From GCA-2683135 sp964507445 (GTDB lineage Bacteria > Planctomycetota > GCA-002687715), in assembly GCA_964507445.1 (NCBI GenBank), contig CAZDQF010000025.1:1-64000 (forward strand): a stretch of 64,000 nt of DNA, read 5' to 3'. The stretch's first letter is position 1. Each line of letters opens with the position of its first letter. Shown here piece by piece: positions 54,901 to 62,382 of this stretch. The translations under genes and the position numbers were made by a program. Below the pieces are notes generated by a model. It was given only the letters and a program-made list of their open reading frames with translations. It was not told where the DNA came from and ran no database searches.

Positions 54901-55145
54901 GGATCAGGGCCCTGATGGAGCGAGCCCGGGTGAGGCGTCTGGAGATCATGCCGGGGGAGGGGGTGGCCTTGCGCGCCGGTCGACTGAAGCGGCTCCTCTC
55001 GATGATCCGGGCGAACCCGGAGGACGTGCGCGTTCTGCGGGGAGAGGTCGTCCTGCTGGTGCGCCGCGAGCCCTTCGAGGGGCCCGGCGAACTCCTGGGT
55101 TTCCTGGAGTCCCGGGTTTGCCCCCAAGACCCGGGCGGACGATAG
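51939..55145 (+). CDS. mfd: Transcription-repair coupling factor
   Basis: Mfd removes stalled RNA polymerase from damaged DNA and recruits UvrABC. The 1068-residue protein shows a UvrB-like N-terminal region, a CarD-like polymerase-interaction domain from about residue 400 (EGDYVVHLGHGISQFEGL), a RecG-type helicase with Walker A GDVGYGKTEVAM at about 556, the DEEQ box, and QLRGRVGRHHHQAFAYF. The TRCF C-terminal domain ends the protein. The GTG start at 51939 gives the expected N-terminus. It is 74 nt after rnc on the same strand. It is shorter than E. coli Mfd (1148). Confidence 0.96.
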   Translation: MDALLTPLVKSRPFKELLRSVDDGPTVGGVTGSALSLLAVALALNTTRRLVVLVPGEQEAEGTVDDLRLLGLAGQRVASLPPGVDGGMERARVIDRLSQDQRLQVLVTPARSAVDPLPRPDAIKASRLRLTVGEVLGLEEVVERLGEAGFTRETVVDRAGTFAVRGDLIDFWSHDRGKPLRVEWLDDEIEGIRAFDPATQLSVEVLAEAAPSLMAPDTSAESGPLADHLSDDWVVLARDARALQESMERHLSRFQGADRERREDAWAALFRLPEIMTSRLKVPAGEALNLGGQIIAAAGTAFEDAMEALERVSRGKQATLLCFDTEAEQDRFKGVLEQQTSALAEKLRKRPVIMHVGRLREGFHSPFLGVAALMHHELFATTVTRRRPAQEDAVVSEAIQSFLDLDEGDYVVHLGHGISQFEGLRRETKGGAEQDFLVLRFRDDVKLHVPASKVDLVQKYIGGKGDAPDLSRLGSASWEKRKDAVRRAVADMAAELLELQAIRARKSGIRHPADTAWQQEFEAAFPHEATPDQARAADAIKADMESPQPMDRLICGDVGYGKTEVAMRAAFKCVMGNRQVAVLVPTTVLAQQHLGSFRERMKDYPVVIEGLSRFRTKAQQKRALEGLADGSVDVVIGTHRLLQGDVSFKDLGLLVIDEEQRFGVADKERLRRLRTNVDVLTMSATPIPRTLHQSILGIRDISPLGQAPRGRREVQTEVLPYAEGVVRTAVLRELDREGQVFFVHNRVQTIHKVAARLSKLVPEASILVGHGQMPERALERTMVSFLQHDADILVATTIIESGLDIPRVNTIFVDQAEMYGLSDLHQLRGRVGRHHHQAFAYFLVRPDRSISEIAEKRLRAIEEFSRLGAGFQIAMRDMEIRGAGNILGPEQSGHIASVGYEMYCRLLDNAVKGLRNQRVDDPVEVEINIDFTAYLDDTWITDRTLRIEMYRKLGRARTEAQFQAAVEELGDRFGPPPPVAREFVLVARIRALMERARVRRLEIMPGEGVALRAGRLKRLLSMIRANPEDVRVLRGEVVLLVRREPFEGPGELLGFLESRVCPQDPGGR

Positions 55146-55191
55146 GAGGTGGCACCGTAGCGTGGTAGCATGCCAGCCAGGAGGGAGGATC

Positions 55192-56277
55192 ATGCTCATG
55201 TCCCGTAGCCTGCTTGTTCTCGCGCTCGTGGCATTGGTGATTCCGGTTCACGGGCAGGTCGCCGCCAAGCCTGCAGCGACGACAACGGAGCCTGCGCCGC
55301 AGGACCGCTACGAGACGGGCGTGGTGGCCATCGTCAACCGGGACGTGATCACCCGCGGCGAGGTCAACGCCGAGATGGAGGACGCGGCGCTGGGTGCCCC
55401 CGAGGCGCGTCGCGAGGAGCTGTTTCGAAACACCCTCGTGGGCATGATCGAGGATCGGGTCATGGAGCACGCCGCCAAGCGGATGCAGCTGATCCTGAAC
55501 CCGCAGCAGATCCTGGCGCACGTGGAGCGCCAGAAGTGGGACCTGGGTAGCGAAGAGGCCTACACGAAGTACCTCACGGAGCAGGGCATGACCCATGAGG
55601 AGTACGTGGACGACATCACGGCTGCGACCCAGCGCCACCTCTACATCCAGTCCTTCGCCGGGGCTCGGGGCGCGATCGGAGATGTGCTCCGTCCTGAGCA
55701 CAGCGTGGAGCCCACCGCCAGGGAGATCCGGGCGCACTACGAGAAGCACTTCGAGGAGGAGTACAGGGAGGTGGCCAAGGCGGACATCTGGTACATGGCC
55801 ATCACCACAGCCTCCACAGGGACTTCGGAACGGGCGGGCACCAAGGAGCTGGCTTTGGCGCGCGCCCGCATGATCAAGGAGCAGCTGGAGACCGGCGCCG
55901 ACTTCGCCACCCTGGCCAGGAAGTACAGCGCTACGAACGCAGAAGACGGGGGACACGCTGGCTGGAAGGACCGGTCGTCCTCGTTGCTGAAGCCGATCCT
56001 CGACTACGCATTCACTGGCGAAGTCGGGAAGATCTCTGATCCCATCGAGTTCCGGACCGGGTGGCTCCTGGTCCTGTGCGCGGAGCGCAAGGAAGCGGCC
56101 GAGAAGCCGTTCGCGGAGGCCCAGCGAGAGATCGGGGCCGAGATAAGGAGCCTCCGCATCGCTCGGGCCAAGGCGGCGGTTCGGGCGCGTATCGTCAAGG
56201 ACGCGTACATCCATCCCGAGGAGTACAAGACCGTGCTGGTCAAATCGTTGGAGGCCGGCGCTCGTGGCGGCCGCTGA
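55192..56277 (+). CDS. Periplasmic parvulin-type peptidyl-prolyl isomerase (SurA/PpiC-like)
   Basis: The 361-residue protein has a signal peptide (SLLVLALVALVIPVHGQ) and a SurA-like N-terminal chaperone region (VAIVNRDVITRGEVNAEMED). The parvulin domain is at about 205-320, with ETGADFATLARKYSATNAEDGGHAGW and the FxxGEVGKISDPIE element. It folds outer-membrane or secreted proteins. ATG 55192 follows GGAGGGAGG, so this start is secure (ATG 55198 is also in frame). It lies 46 nt after mfd and is probably the end of the same transcript. Confidence 0.9.
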   Translation: MLMSRSLLVLALVALVIPVHGQVAAKPAATTTEPAPQDRYETGVVAIVNRDVITRGEVNAEMEDAALGAPEARREELFRNTLVGMIEDRVMEHAAKRMQLILNPQQILAHVERQKWDLGSEEAYTKYLTEQGMTHEEYVDDITAATQRHLYIQSFAGARGAIGDVLRPEHSVEPTAREIRAHYEKHFEEEYREVAKADIWYMAITTASTGTSERAGTKELALARARMIKEQLETGADFATLARKYSATNAEDGGHAGWKDRSSSLLKPILDYAFTGEVGKISDPIEFRTGWLLVLCAERKEAAEKPFAEAQREIGAEIRSLRIARAKAAVRARIVKDAYIHPEEYKTVLVKSLEAGARGGR

Positions 56278-56332
56278 GGCCCCGGCGCCCGATTTTCTCC
56301 ACGAGCCGTGAACCTCGGGCCCCAGAGGGGCG

Positions 56333-56361
56333 TTGACCCACCTTGTACGCAAGCCTATAGT
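56333..56361 (+). promoter_or_regulatory. Near-consensus sigma-70 promoter of the TonB-like toroid gene
   Basis: TTGACC (56333-56338) and TATAGT (56356-56361) are separated by exactly 17 bp and match the sigma-70 boxes at five of six positions each. It lies about 70 nt upstream of ATG 56432, so transcription should start near 56368. Confidence 0.65.
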
Positions 56362-56370
56362 CCTCACTGG

Positions 56371-56400
56371 GTTGGGGCGCGAGGCCGCGCCCGAGCCAAC
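56371..56400 (+). promoter_or_regulatory. 5'-UTR hairpin upstream of the TonB-like toroid gene
   Basis: GTTGG (56371-56375) pairs with CCAAC (56396-56400), and GGCGCG (56376-56381) pairs with CGCGCC (56386-56391), with a CGAG bulge and an AGGC loop. It starts almost at the predicted transcription start and ends before the AGGAG site. It may stabilise the mRNA or control translation. Confidence 0.5.
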
Positions 56401-56431
56401 CCCCTGAGCTTGAACAGGAGCCCTAATCCCA

Positions 56432-57982
56432 ATGTCTGAACAGGGTTACGAATACGGTGGTTATAGCCATCACCAGCACGAGTCGGCGACTTTCAACGAT
56501 GTTCTGGCAGCACAGCTGCGGAACTCGCCGTTCGTCCTCATCTCCCTGGTAATCCACGTTCTGCTCCTGCTCGTGCTGAACTTCTTCAGCACCGGCGGCA
56601 GCAATGCCGCGGAGATCCCTCCCTTCCAGGTCTCGGAAGCGGAGACCATCGAAGACGACATGGAAGAGGAAGAGGAGGAGGAGACCGAGGAGGTCGAGCC
56701 CGAGGAAGAGCCCATCGAAGAGCCGGTCATCAAGGAGGAGGAGATCTCCGACCGCAACGAGACCGACAATGAGGAAGAGTGGGAGGAGTCGAAGGGCGAG
56801 GACGAGCTCTCGGACAAGCCTTTTGACGGGACCCAGATGAACGACGCCATCGGTCTCGGTGGTGGTGCCGGTGGTGCCTTCGGGCGTCGCCGTGGTGGCA
56901 GGCGTAACCTGCGTGCGTCTGGCGGCGGCGGCAAGACCCAGAAGGCCGTGGAACGCGGCCTGGAGTGGTTGGCCAACCATCAGTCCGAGGATGGGCGCTG
57001 GGACTGTGACGCGTTCATGGACAACGGCGATCCCAAGAAGGGGCCTCTTTGCGACGGCAAGGGGATGGCGACCTACGACGTCGGGGTCACCGGTCTTGCG
57101 CTCCTGGCGTTCCTCGGTGCAGGCAACACTCACAAGGAAGGGCCTTACAAGGCCACCGTGCGCAAGGCCCTTAAGTGGCTGAAGAAGGAGCAGGACGCGG
57201 AGGGTTGCTTCGGCTCCCGAGGTGATCCTCACTTCACCTACAACCACGGCATCGCGGCTCTGGCCATGGCCGAGGCCTACGGCATGACCAAGTCGGGGAT
57301 CTGGAAACCCGCTGCCCAGGGCGGCATCAACTTCGTCATGAAGTGCCAGAACCCCTACAAGGCCTGGCGCTACGGCGAGCGCCCGGGCGACAACGACATC
57401 TCGGTCAGTGGCTGGATGGTCATGGCGCTCAAGTCGGCCAAGATGGCCGGCCTGGACATGAATGACAACTCCATGCAGTGGGCCCACGACTTCTGCAAGG
57501 AGATGACCGATGAGGAGACCGGCCGGACCGGTTACACCAAGCGCGGCGAGCGTCCGGTGCGCGCCGAGGGGCGCCTCGAGGAGTTCCCGGCAGAGGAATC
57601 CGAGTCGCTCACCGGCGTGGGTATGCTGATCCGCATCTTCGCCGGCGAAGACCCCAAGACGAGCCCGGACATCAAGGCCGGTGCCGAGCTGTGCGCCAAG
57701 CGTCTGCCCGTGTGGGAGCCCGGCAAGGGCAAGGTGGACATGTACTACTGGTACTACGCCACCCTCTCCATGTTCCAGGTCGGGGGCGCTGAGTGGACCA
57801 AGTGGAACAAGAGCATGAAGACGGCGATCATCGACCACCAGCGCGAGGACGGGAACTACCTCGGCTCCTGGGACAACTGTGGTCCCTGGGGCGAAGACGG
57901 TGGCCGCGTCTATTCGACGGCGGTGATGATCCTCTGCATGGAGGTCTACTACCGCTACGGTCGCGTGTTCGGCACCAAGTAG
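56432..57982 (+). CDS. TonB-like anchor fused to prenyltransferase-type alpha/alpha toroid
   Basis: The 516-residue protein has one N-terminal membrane helix (about 33-52) with S38-x3-H42, the spacing of the Ser-His pair needed in the TonB helix for coupling to ExbBD. A very acidic, Pro-containing linker follows (61-130), then a Gly/Arg-rich stretch (141-167). Residues 170-516 form alpha/alpha-toroid repeats as in squalene/prenyltransferase-like proteins (TQKAVERGLEWLANHQ, DGRWDCDAF, ALLAFLGAGNTH). No Asp-rich cyclase motif (DxDD) is seen. Codons are those of a highly expressed gene. The role as an energised periplasmic effector is inference. No exbB or exbD is adjacent, but the sequence breaks at 58017 just downstream. 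Confidence 0.8.
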   Translation: MSEQGYEYGGYSHHQHESATFNDVLAAQLRNSPFVLISLVIHVLLLLVLNFFSTGGSNAAEIPPFQVSEAETIEDDMEEEEEEETEEVEPEEEPIEEPVIKEEEISDRNETDNEEEWEESKGEDELSDKPFDGTQMNDAIGLGGGAGGAFGRRRGGRRNLRASGGGGKTQKAVERGLEWLANHQSEDGRWDCDAFMDNGDPKKGPLCDGKGMATYDVGVTGLALLAFLGAGNTHKEGPYKATVRKALKWLKKEQDAEGCFGSRGDPHFTYNHGIAALAMAEAYGMTKSGIWKPAAQGGINFVMKCQNPYKAWRYGERPGDNDISVSGWMVMALKSAKMAGLDMNDNSMQWAHDFCKEMTDEETGRTGYTKRGERPVRAEGRLEEFPAEESESLTGVGMLIRIFAGEDPKTSPDIKAGAELCAKRLPVWEPGKGKVDMYYWYYATLSMFQVGGAEWTKWNKSMKTAIIDHQREDGNYLGSWDNCGPWGEDGGRVYSTAVMILCMEVYYRYGRVFGTK

Positions 57983-58014
57983 ACGCGAAGCCGGCAAGGC
58001 GACGCGAACCGGGA

Positions 58015-58088
<74 letters not shown>

Positions 58089-58109
58089 GGGCCCGTTATA
58101 ATCCCCCCG

Positions 58110-58850
58110 GTCACCACGACCGAACCCTCGCCGCAGCGGGACGCCCGCTTCCTGACGACCCGCTGGAGCGTCGTCGCCCGCGCCTCCGGGCGGGGGGAGG
58201 GTGCCCGGCGCGGCCTCGAGGAGCTGTGCGGCACCTACTGGTTCCCCCTCTACGCCTACTTGCGGCGGCGGGGCAACGACCACGCAGGGGCGGAGGACCT
58301 GGTGCAGGCCTTCTTCCTGCGGCTCCTCGAGCGCCGCGACCTGGTCGGGCTGGAGCCCGCCAGGGGCCGCTTCCGCTCGTGGATCCTGACCTGCCTGCGC
58401 AACTTCGAGGCCGGCGAGGTGGAGCGCGGTCGGGCCCTCAAGCGCGGCGGCGGCGAGCTGCCCCTCTCGATCGACTGGAGCTCGGGCCCCGAGCGCTACG
58501 CCGCCGAGCCCGCCACCGAGCGCTCGCCGGAGCGGGAGTTCGAGCGAGCCTGGGCCCTGGCCCTGATCGACCGCGCCCTCGAGAGTGTGGGGGCTGACTA
58601 CGAGCGCCGCGGGCGCGGGGCGCTCTTCGAGGCTCTGCGGGACGAGCTCGCGCCGGGCGGCAGGGGCCGACCGCGGCAGGAGCTGGCCGCGGAGCTCGGT
58701 CTGAGGGAGGGGGCCCTCAAGGTCGCCCTGCACCGCCTGCGCCAGCGCTTCGGTGAGGCCCTGCGGAGTGAGGTCGCCGAGACCGTGGCCGAGGAGTCCG
58801 AGGTCGACCGGGAGCTCGCCGAGCTGATGGAGGTCCTGGCGCGGGACTGA
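58110..58850 (+). CDS. ECF-type sigma factor, start not visible
   Basis: The frame encodes about 246 residues of a sigma-70 family ECF factor of the planctomycete style: TRWSVVARAS, LCGTYWFPLYAYLRRRG with AEDLVQAFFLRLL (region 2), and RPRQELAAELGLREGALK followed by HRLRQRF (region 4). Homology begins at once after the poly-C tract, and no ATG, GTG or TTG is in frame before 58260, which would remove most of region 2. The start codon was therefore probably lost in the damaged tract. It may regulate extracytoplasmic functions; no anti-sigma gene is adjacent. Confidence 0.8.
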   Translation, partial: VTTTEPSPQRDARFLTTRWSVVARASGRGEGARRGLEELCGTYWFPLYAYLRRRGNDHAGAEDLVQAFFLRLLERRDLVGLEPARGRFRSWILTCLRNFEAGEVERGRALKRGGGELPLSIDWSSGPERYAAEPATERSPEREFERAWALALIDRALESVGADYERRGRGALFEALRDELAPGGRGRPRQELAAELGLREGALKVALHRLRQRFGEALRSEVAETVAEESEVDRELAELMEVLARD

Positions 58851-58871
58851 GGGGCGCCCGAGGCGGCGCCG

Positions 58872-60038
58872 CTAGAGCCCACCCAGGAAGCGACCCAGGC
58901 GCGCCAGCCCCTCCTCGATGCGCTCCATCGAGGTGGCGTAGCTGAAGCGAACGTGCCCCTCGACGCCGAAGGCGGTGCCCGGGACGATCGCCAGCCCCTC
59001 GCCCTCGAGCAGCGCCTCGCAGAAGGAGTCCGAGCCCTTGTCCCACACGCTCGTGACGTCGGGGAAGACGTAGAAGGCCCCGGCCGCCCGGGGCGTGCGG
59101 AGGCCGAGCTCCTCGAGTCCCTGCAAGATGCGGTCGCGGCGGGTGCGGAAGGCCTCGCACATGCTCGCCACCTCCGGCGGCTCCTCGCGCAGGGCCGCGC
59201 CGAAGGCCTCCTGCCCGATGGCGTTGGGGGCGCCGGTGAGCTGGGAGTGCAGGCGACCGACCGCCGCGGCCACCGCCTGGTCGCCGGCCACGAAGCCGAT
59301 GCGGTAGCCGGTCATCGAGTAGGTCTTGCTGGCGCCGTCCACCACGACCGTGCGCGCCAGGGCGTCGTCGCCGTGCTGGGCCGGGCTGCCGAAGGTCTCG
59401 CCCTCGTACACCAGGCGCCCGTAGATCTCGTCCGAGAGGATCCACAGGTCGTGCTCCCGGGCGAAGGCGGCGATGGCGGCGAACTCCTCAGGGGTGGCCA
59501 CGTAGCCGCTGGGGTTGTTGGGCGAGTTGAGCATCAGCCCCTTGGTGCGCGGGGTGACCGCCCGCGCCAGGGCCTCGAGGTCGGGGCCCATGTCGGGCCG
59601 GGGCTCGACGCCCACCGCAACCCCGCCGGCGAAGCGGACCTGCTCCACGTAGCTGACCCAGGCGGGCAGCAGCAGCAGCACCTCGTCCCCCTCCTCGACC
59701 AGGGCCAGCAGGGAGCCGGAGAGGGCGTGCTTGGCGCTGTGGCAGACCGTGATCTGGCTCGCCGCGTAGGAGACCCCACGGGTGCGCTCCAGGTAGCCGG
59801 CGATCTCCTGCCGCAGCTCGAGGCGGCCGGGGGCGGGGGTGTAGCGCACGCGCCCCCCGTCGATCACCTCCTTGGCGGTCTCGCGCACCACCCGCGGGGA
59901 GTCGAAGTCCGGCTCCCCGGCCGTCATATTGACGATGTCCCGGCCCTCGGCCGCCAGCTCCTTGGCGCGGGCGTCCAGGGCCAGGGTCCGGGAGAGGGGG
60001 ATCCGGTCCACGCGCGTGCTGATTCGCATCGAGGCCAT
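58872..60038 (-). CDS. Class I/II aminotransferase, aspartate aminotransferase type
   Basis: The 388-residue PLP enzyme resembles thermophile-type (subgroup Ib) aspartate aminotransferases: TAGEPDFDSP, RYTPAPGRLELR, LNSPNNPSGYV, the PLP lysine in GASKTYSMTGYRIGF, and a C-terminal Arg in HVRFSYATSMERIEEG that would bind the substrate carboxylate. It transfers an amino group between aspartate or a related amino acid and 2-oxoglutarate. ATG 60038 or ATG 60029 is the start. It converges on the sigma factor gene. Confidence 0.92.
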   Translation of the reverse strand: MASMRISTRVDRIPLSRTLALDARAKELAAEGRDIVNMTAGEPDFDSPRVVRETAKEVIDGGRVRYTPAPGRLELRQEIAGYLERTRGVSYAASQITVCHSAKHALSGSLLALVEEGDEVLLLLPAWVSYVEQVRFAGGVAVGVEPRPDMGPDLEALARAVTPRTKGLMLNSPNNPSGYVATPEEFAAIAAFAREHDLWILSDEIYGRLVYEGETFGSPAQHGDDALARTVVVDGASKTYSMTGYRIGFVAGDQAVAAAVGRLHSQLTGAPNAIGQEAFGAALREEPPEVASMCEAFRTRRDRILQGLEELGLRTPRAAGAFYVFPDVTSVWDKGSDSFCEALLEGEGLAIVPGTAFGVEGHVRFSYATSMERIEEGLARLGRFLGGL

Positions 60039-60205
60039 TTTGGAGCCCCAGCGGGCCGATTCAAGCGCAGCCGGGTCGGGCCGGGAAGAAACCTCGGGGG
60101 GCGTCGTCCGTACAGAATTGCCGGGCCGGACAGGATCTCCGGCCCGGGCGGTGTGAGAATCTCCGCCCTCACCTCCTCCGAGAGAGCCTCCCCGAACCGC
60201 CCGCG

Positions 60206-62224
60206 ATGAGTCGCAAGTCCCGCATCCTGCGCATCCTCCTGGCCCTGCTCCTGCTCACGGTCTTCGTGGGCTACTTCGCCTTCTCGACCTTCTTCTTCCC
60301 GCCCCACGAGTCGGGTCTGGGGGTCGACGTGGCCGGACTCGTGCCGCGCCAGGTGGACTTCTTCGTGGCCCGCGCGGACCTCTCGCGCCAGTTCGACGGT
60401 TTCCCGCGCCTGCGGGTGGCCGAGGAGCTGGAGCAGAACGAGGCCTACCGCACCTTCCAGGGCTCCCCGGAGCGGGTCAGCCTGGGCGCGGACTGGGGGG
60501 TCGACGAGCTGCTGGCCGAGATCGAGCGGCAGATGGCCCAGCTGCCCGGCGGCGTGGAGCCCCTGGAGGTCTTCGGCGGGGGCGACCTGGCCGTGGCGGG
60601 CAACTTCCAGGGGGCGACCCTCGGCGAGGCCCAGTGGGCCATCTACGGCAACCTCTCCACCCTGGGCAAGCTCGGCATCGAGCTGCTCGCCTACCCGGGC
60701 CTCCTGGGACTCGACGCCCAGGGGATCTCCGTGGAGGTGGGGGAGGGCTACGTGACCCTGAGCGGCGGCTCGATCACCCAGCCCATCAGTGTGGGCCGCG
60801 TGCGTGACGTGGGGGTCGTGTCCAACGACGTGGACCTGGTGGTGCGCGCCATCGAGCTCGAGGCGCGCCAGTTCAAGGACTCCTTCCTGGCCGGGGCCAC
60901 CTACCACGACCGCATCCAGCTCGCGGACCGCAACCCCGAGAGTGACGAGCTCGAGGTCTTCGTCAACGGCCGTCGCCTGATGGAGACCGTCAAGGCCACC
61001 GGCGCATGGCCCGACCCGAACAGCCAGGACTTCCTGCCGGCGCTGGCCTCCAAGTACTTCCAGGTGGGCATGATCAACCAGCTGGTGGGCATCCTGGGCA
61101 TGGACGACGGCGTCAACCTGGACCTGCACGCCAAGCTCTCGAGCGAGCTGATGACGCCCCTGCAGACCCGCACCTACCGTCAGCGGGCGATCAGCACTGA
61201 CTCGCTGATCGACAGGTTCGCCATCTACGCGCCCCAGGACACGAGCCTGTTCCTGTACGTGAAGTGCGACATGGGGGACCTCCTGACCCAGCTCTTCGCC
61301 TCGATCGAGCCCTCCACCCGCAGCCTGATCGAGGAGTGCTTCCAGTCCACCGGCAAGTACCGCTCCCTGGACCAGGTCGTCGAGCTCCTCGATTCGTCCC
61401 TCAAGGACGACCTGGTGCTGATCGTGCGCGAGAACGACTACCCGCCCGAGGAGGGCGGGCCGCCGCACAACGACGAGCCGGTGCCGGCCGTGGCCGTCAT
61501 CACCTGGCTGGCGGACGGCGGGGCCGAGAAGATCGACGGCCTGATGGAGGACATCGGCAGGCGCATGGGCACCTGCTTCGGGCTCCAGGGGCGCGAGGCG
61601 GGCTCCTCCGGCTTCTACTCGAACACCGTCAGCGGCTACGAGTTCAAGGAGTTCTGGTCGCCCCACATCGACGGCACCGGCGTCGTGGCTGCGGGGCCCA
61701 TCGGGGACCTGTGCGTGGTGACGAACTCGATCCTGATGTACCCGCACCTGCGCAAGACGTGGACCCAGGGCGCGCCCTCGCACCCGCGCCTCTCCGAGCG
61801 CCCGGACTTCGCCGCCCTGGCCCGCTCGACCACCCACGGAGCCAACCTGGCCCTGTGGCTCAACCCGCGGGCCTCCATGGGCACCCTCGAGAAGCGCGTG
61901 CGCCGCTGGGCCGAGGACGAGATCGTCGTGGACTGGGCCTTCGAGCGCGCCCGGGTCGAGACGGAGATCCTCAAGCGCGACTACGGGGGCCGCCAGAAGG
62001 AGGCCCTCAACCCGGTCGAACGCGGGGACTTCGAGAAGGCCGTCGACCAGCGCGTGGACGAGATCGACCAGGACATCCGCCGGACCCAGGTGCCCGCCAA
62101 CGAGGAGCGCTACCGCCGCCAGCTGACCTACCTGTCGGCCCTGCGCAGCGGCCTCGTGACCGTGGCCGCGGACCCCAAGGGGCTCGACCTCTCGGTGCGG
62201 CTGGTGGCTCCCCTCGAGGAGTGA
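60206..62224 (+). CDS. Membrane-anchored protein of unknown function (DUF3352-like)
   Basis: The 672-residue product has an N-terminal membrane anchor (about 8-30) after a basic start (MSRKSRILR). The rest appears periplasmic. Segments such as VDFFVARADLSRQFDGF and DTSLFLYVKCDMGDLL have the rhythm of DUF3352-like proteins, similar to the protein at 5254-6813, but I cannot confirm homology by eye. No catalytic motif was recognised. The end is followed by a strong hairpin at 62283-62314. Confidence 0.75.
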   Translation: MSRKSRILRILLALLLLTVFVGYFAFSTFFFPPHESGLGVDVAGLVPRQVDFFVARADLSRQFDGFPRLRVAEELEQNEAYRTFQGSPERVSLGADWGVDELLAEIERQMAQLPGGVEPLEVFGGGDLAVAGNFQGATLGEAQWAIYGNLSTLGKLGIELLAYPGLLGLDAQGISVEVGEGYVTLSGGSITQPISVGRVRDVGVVSNDVDLVVRAIELEARQFKDSFLAGATYHDRIQLADRNPESDELEVFVNGRRLMETVKATGAWPDPNSQDFLPALASKYFQVGMINQLVGILGMDDGVNLDLHAKLSSELMTPLQTRTYRQRAISTDSLIDRFAIYAPQDTSLFLYVKCDMGDLLTQLFASIEPSTRSLIEECFQSTGKYRSLDQVVELLDSSLKDDLVLIVRENDYPPEEGGPPHNDEPVPAVAVITWLADGGAEKIDGLMEDIGRRMGTCFGLQGREAGSSGFYSNTVSGYEFKEFWSPHIDGTGVVAAGPIGDLCVVTNSILMYPHLRKTWTQGAPSHPRLSERPDFAALARSTTHGANLALWLNPRASMGTLEKRVRRWAEDEIVVDWAFERARVETEILKRDYGGRQKEALNPVERGDFEKAVDQRVDEIDQDIRRTQVPANEERYRRQLTYLSALRSGLVTVAADPKGLDLSVRLVAPLEE

Positions 62225-62282
62225 CCAGCAGGCCCGGGCCTCCAGTGCTTCACGGGCCCGCCCCGAGGGTGGGGAAAGGCCA

Positions 62283-62314
62283 GCAGCCTGGCACCCTCGG
62301 AGGTGCCAGGCTGC
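62283..62314. terminator. Terminator-like hairpin between convergent genes
   Basis: A perfect 13-bp stem GCAGCCTGGCACC (62283-62295) pairs with GGTGCCAGGCTGC (62302-62314) around a CTCGGA loop. It lies between the end of the gene at 62224 and the convergent beta-helix gene. No U-tract follows. Confidence 0.7.
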
Positions 62315-62382
62315 ATTCCCGTCCTGCCTGCTGGAGGACCGCGCACGGAGCGTCCGAGCGCGGGTCGTCACTGCGGCCCCGG

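Noticed and set aside
52593..55199. 868-codon open frame antisense to mfd
   Set aside because: It lies opposite the whole of mfd, has no recognisable domain and is His/Leu/Gln-rich as expected for an antisense shadow in GC-rich DNA.
58260..58850. TTG at 58260 as the real start of the sigma factor
   Set aside because: It would remove conserved region 2 residues encoded upstream in the same open frame.
59924..62371. 815-codon open frame antisense to the membrane-anchored protein gene
   Set aside because: Low-complexity Leu/Gly/Val/His composition typical of an antisense shadow; the sense frame has a clear membrane anchor and coding character.
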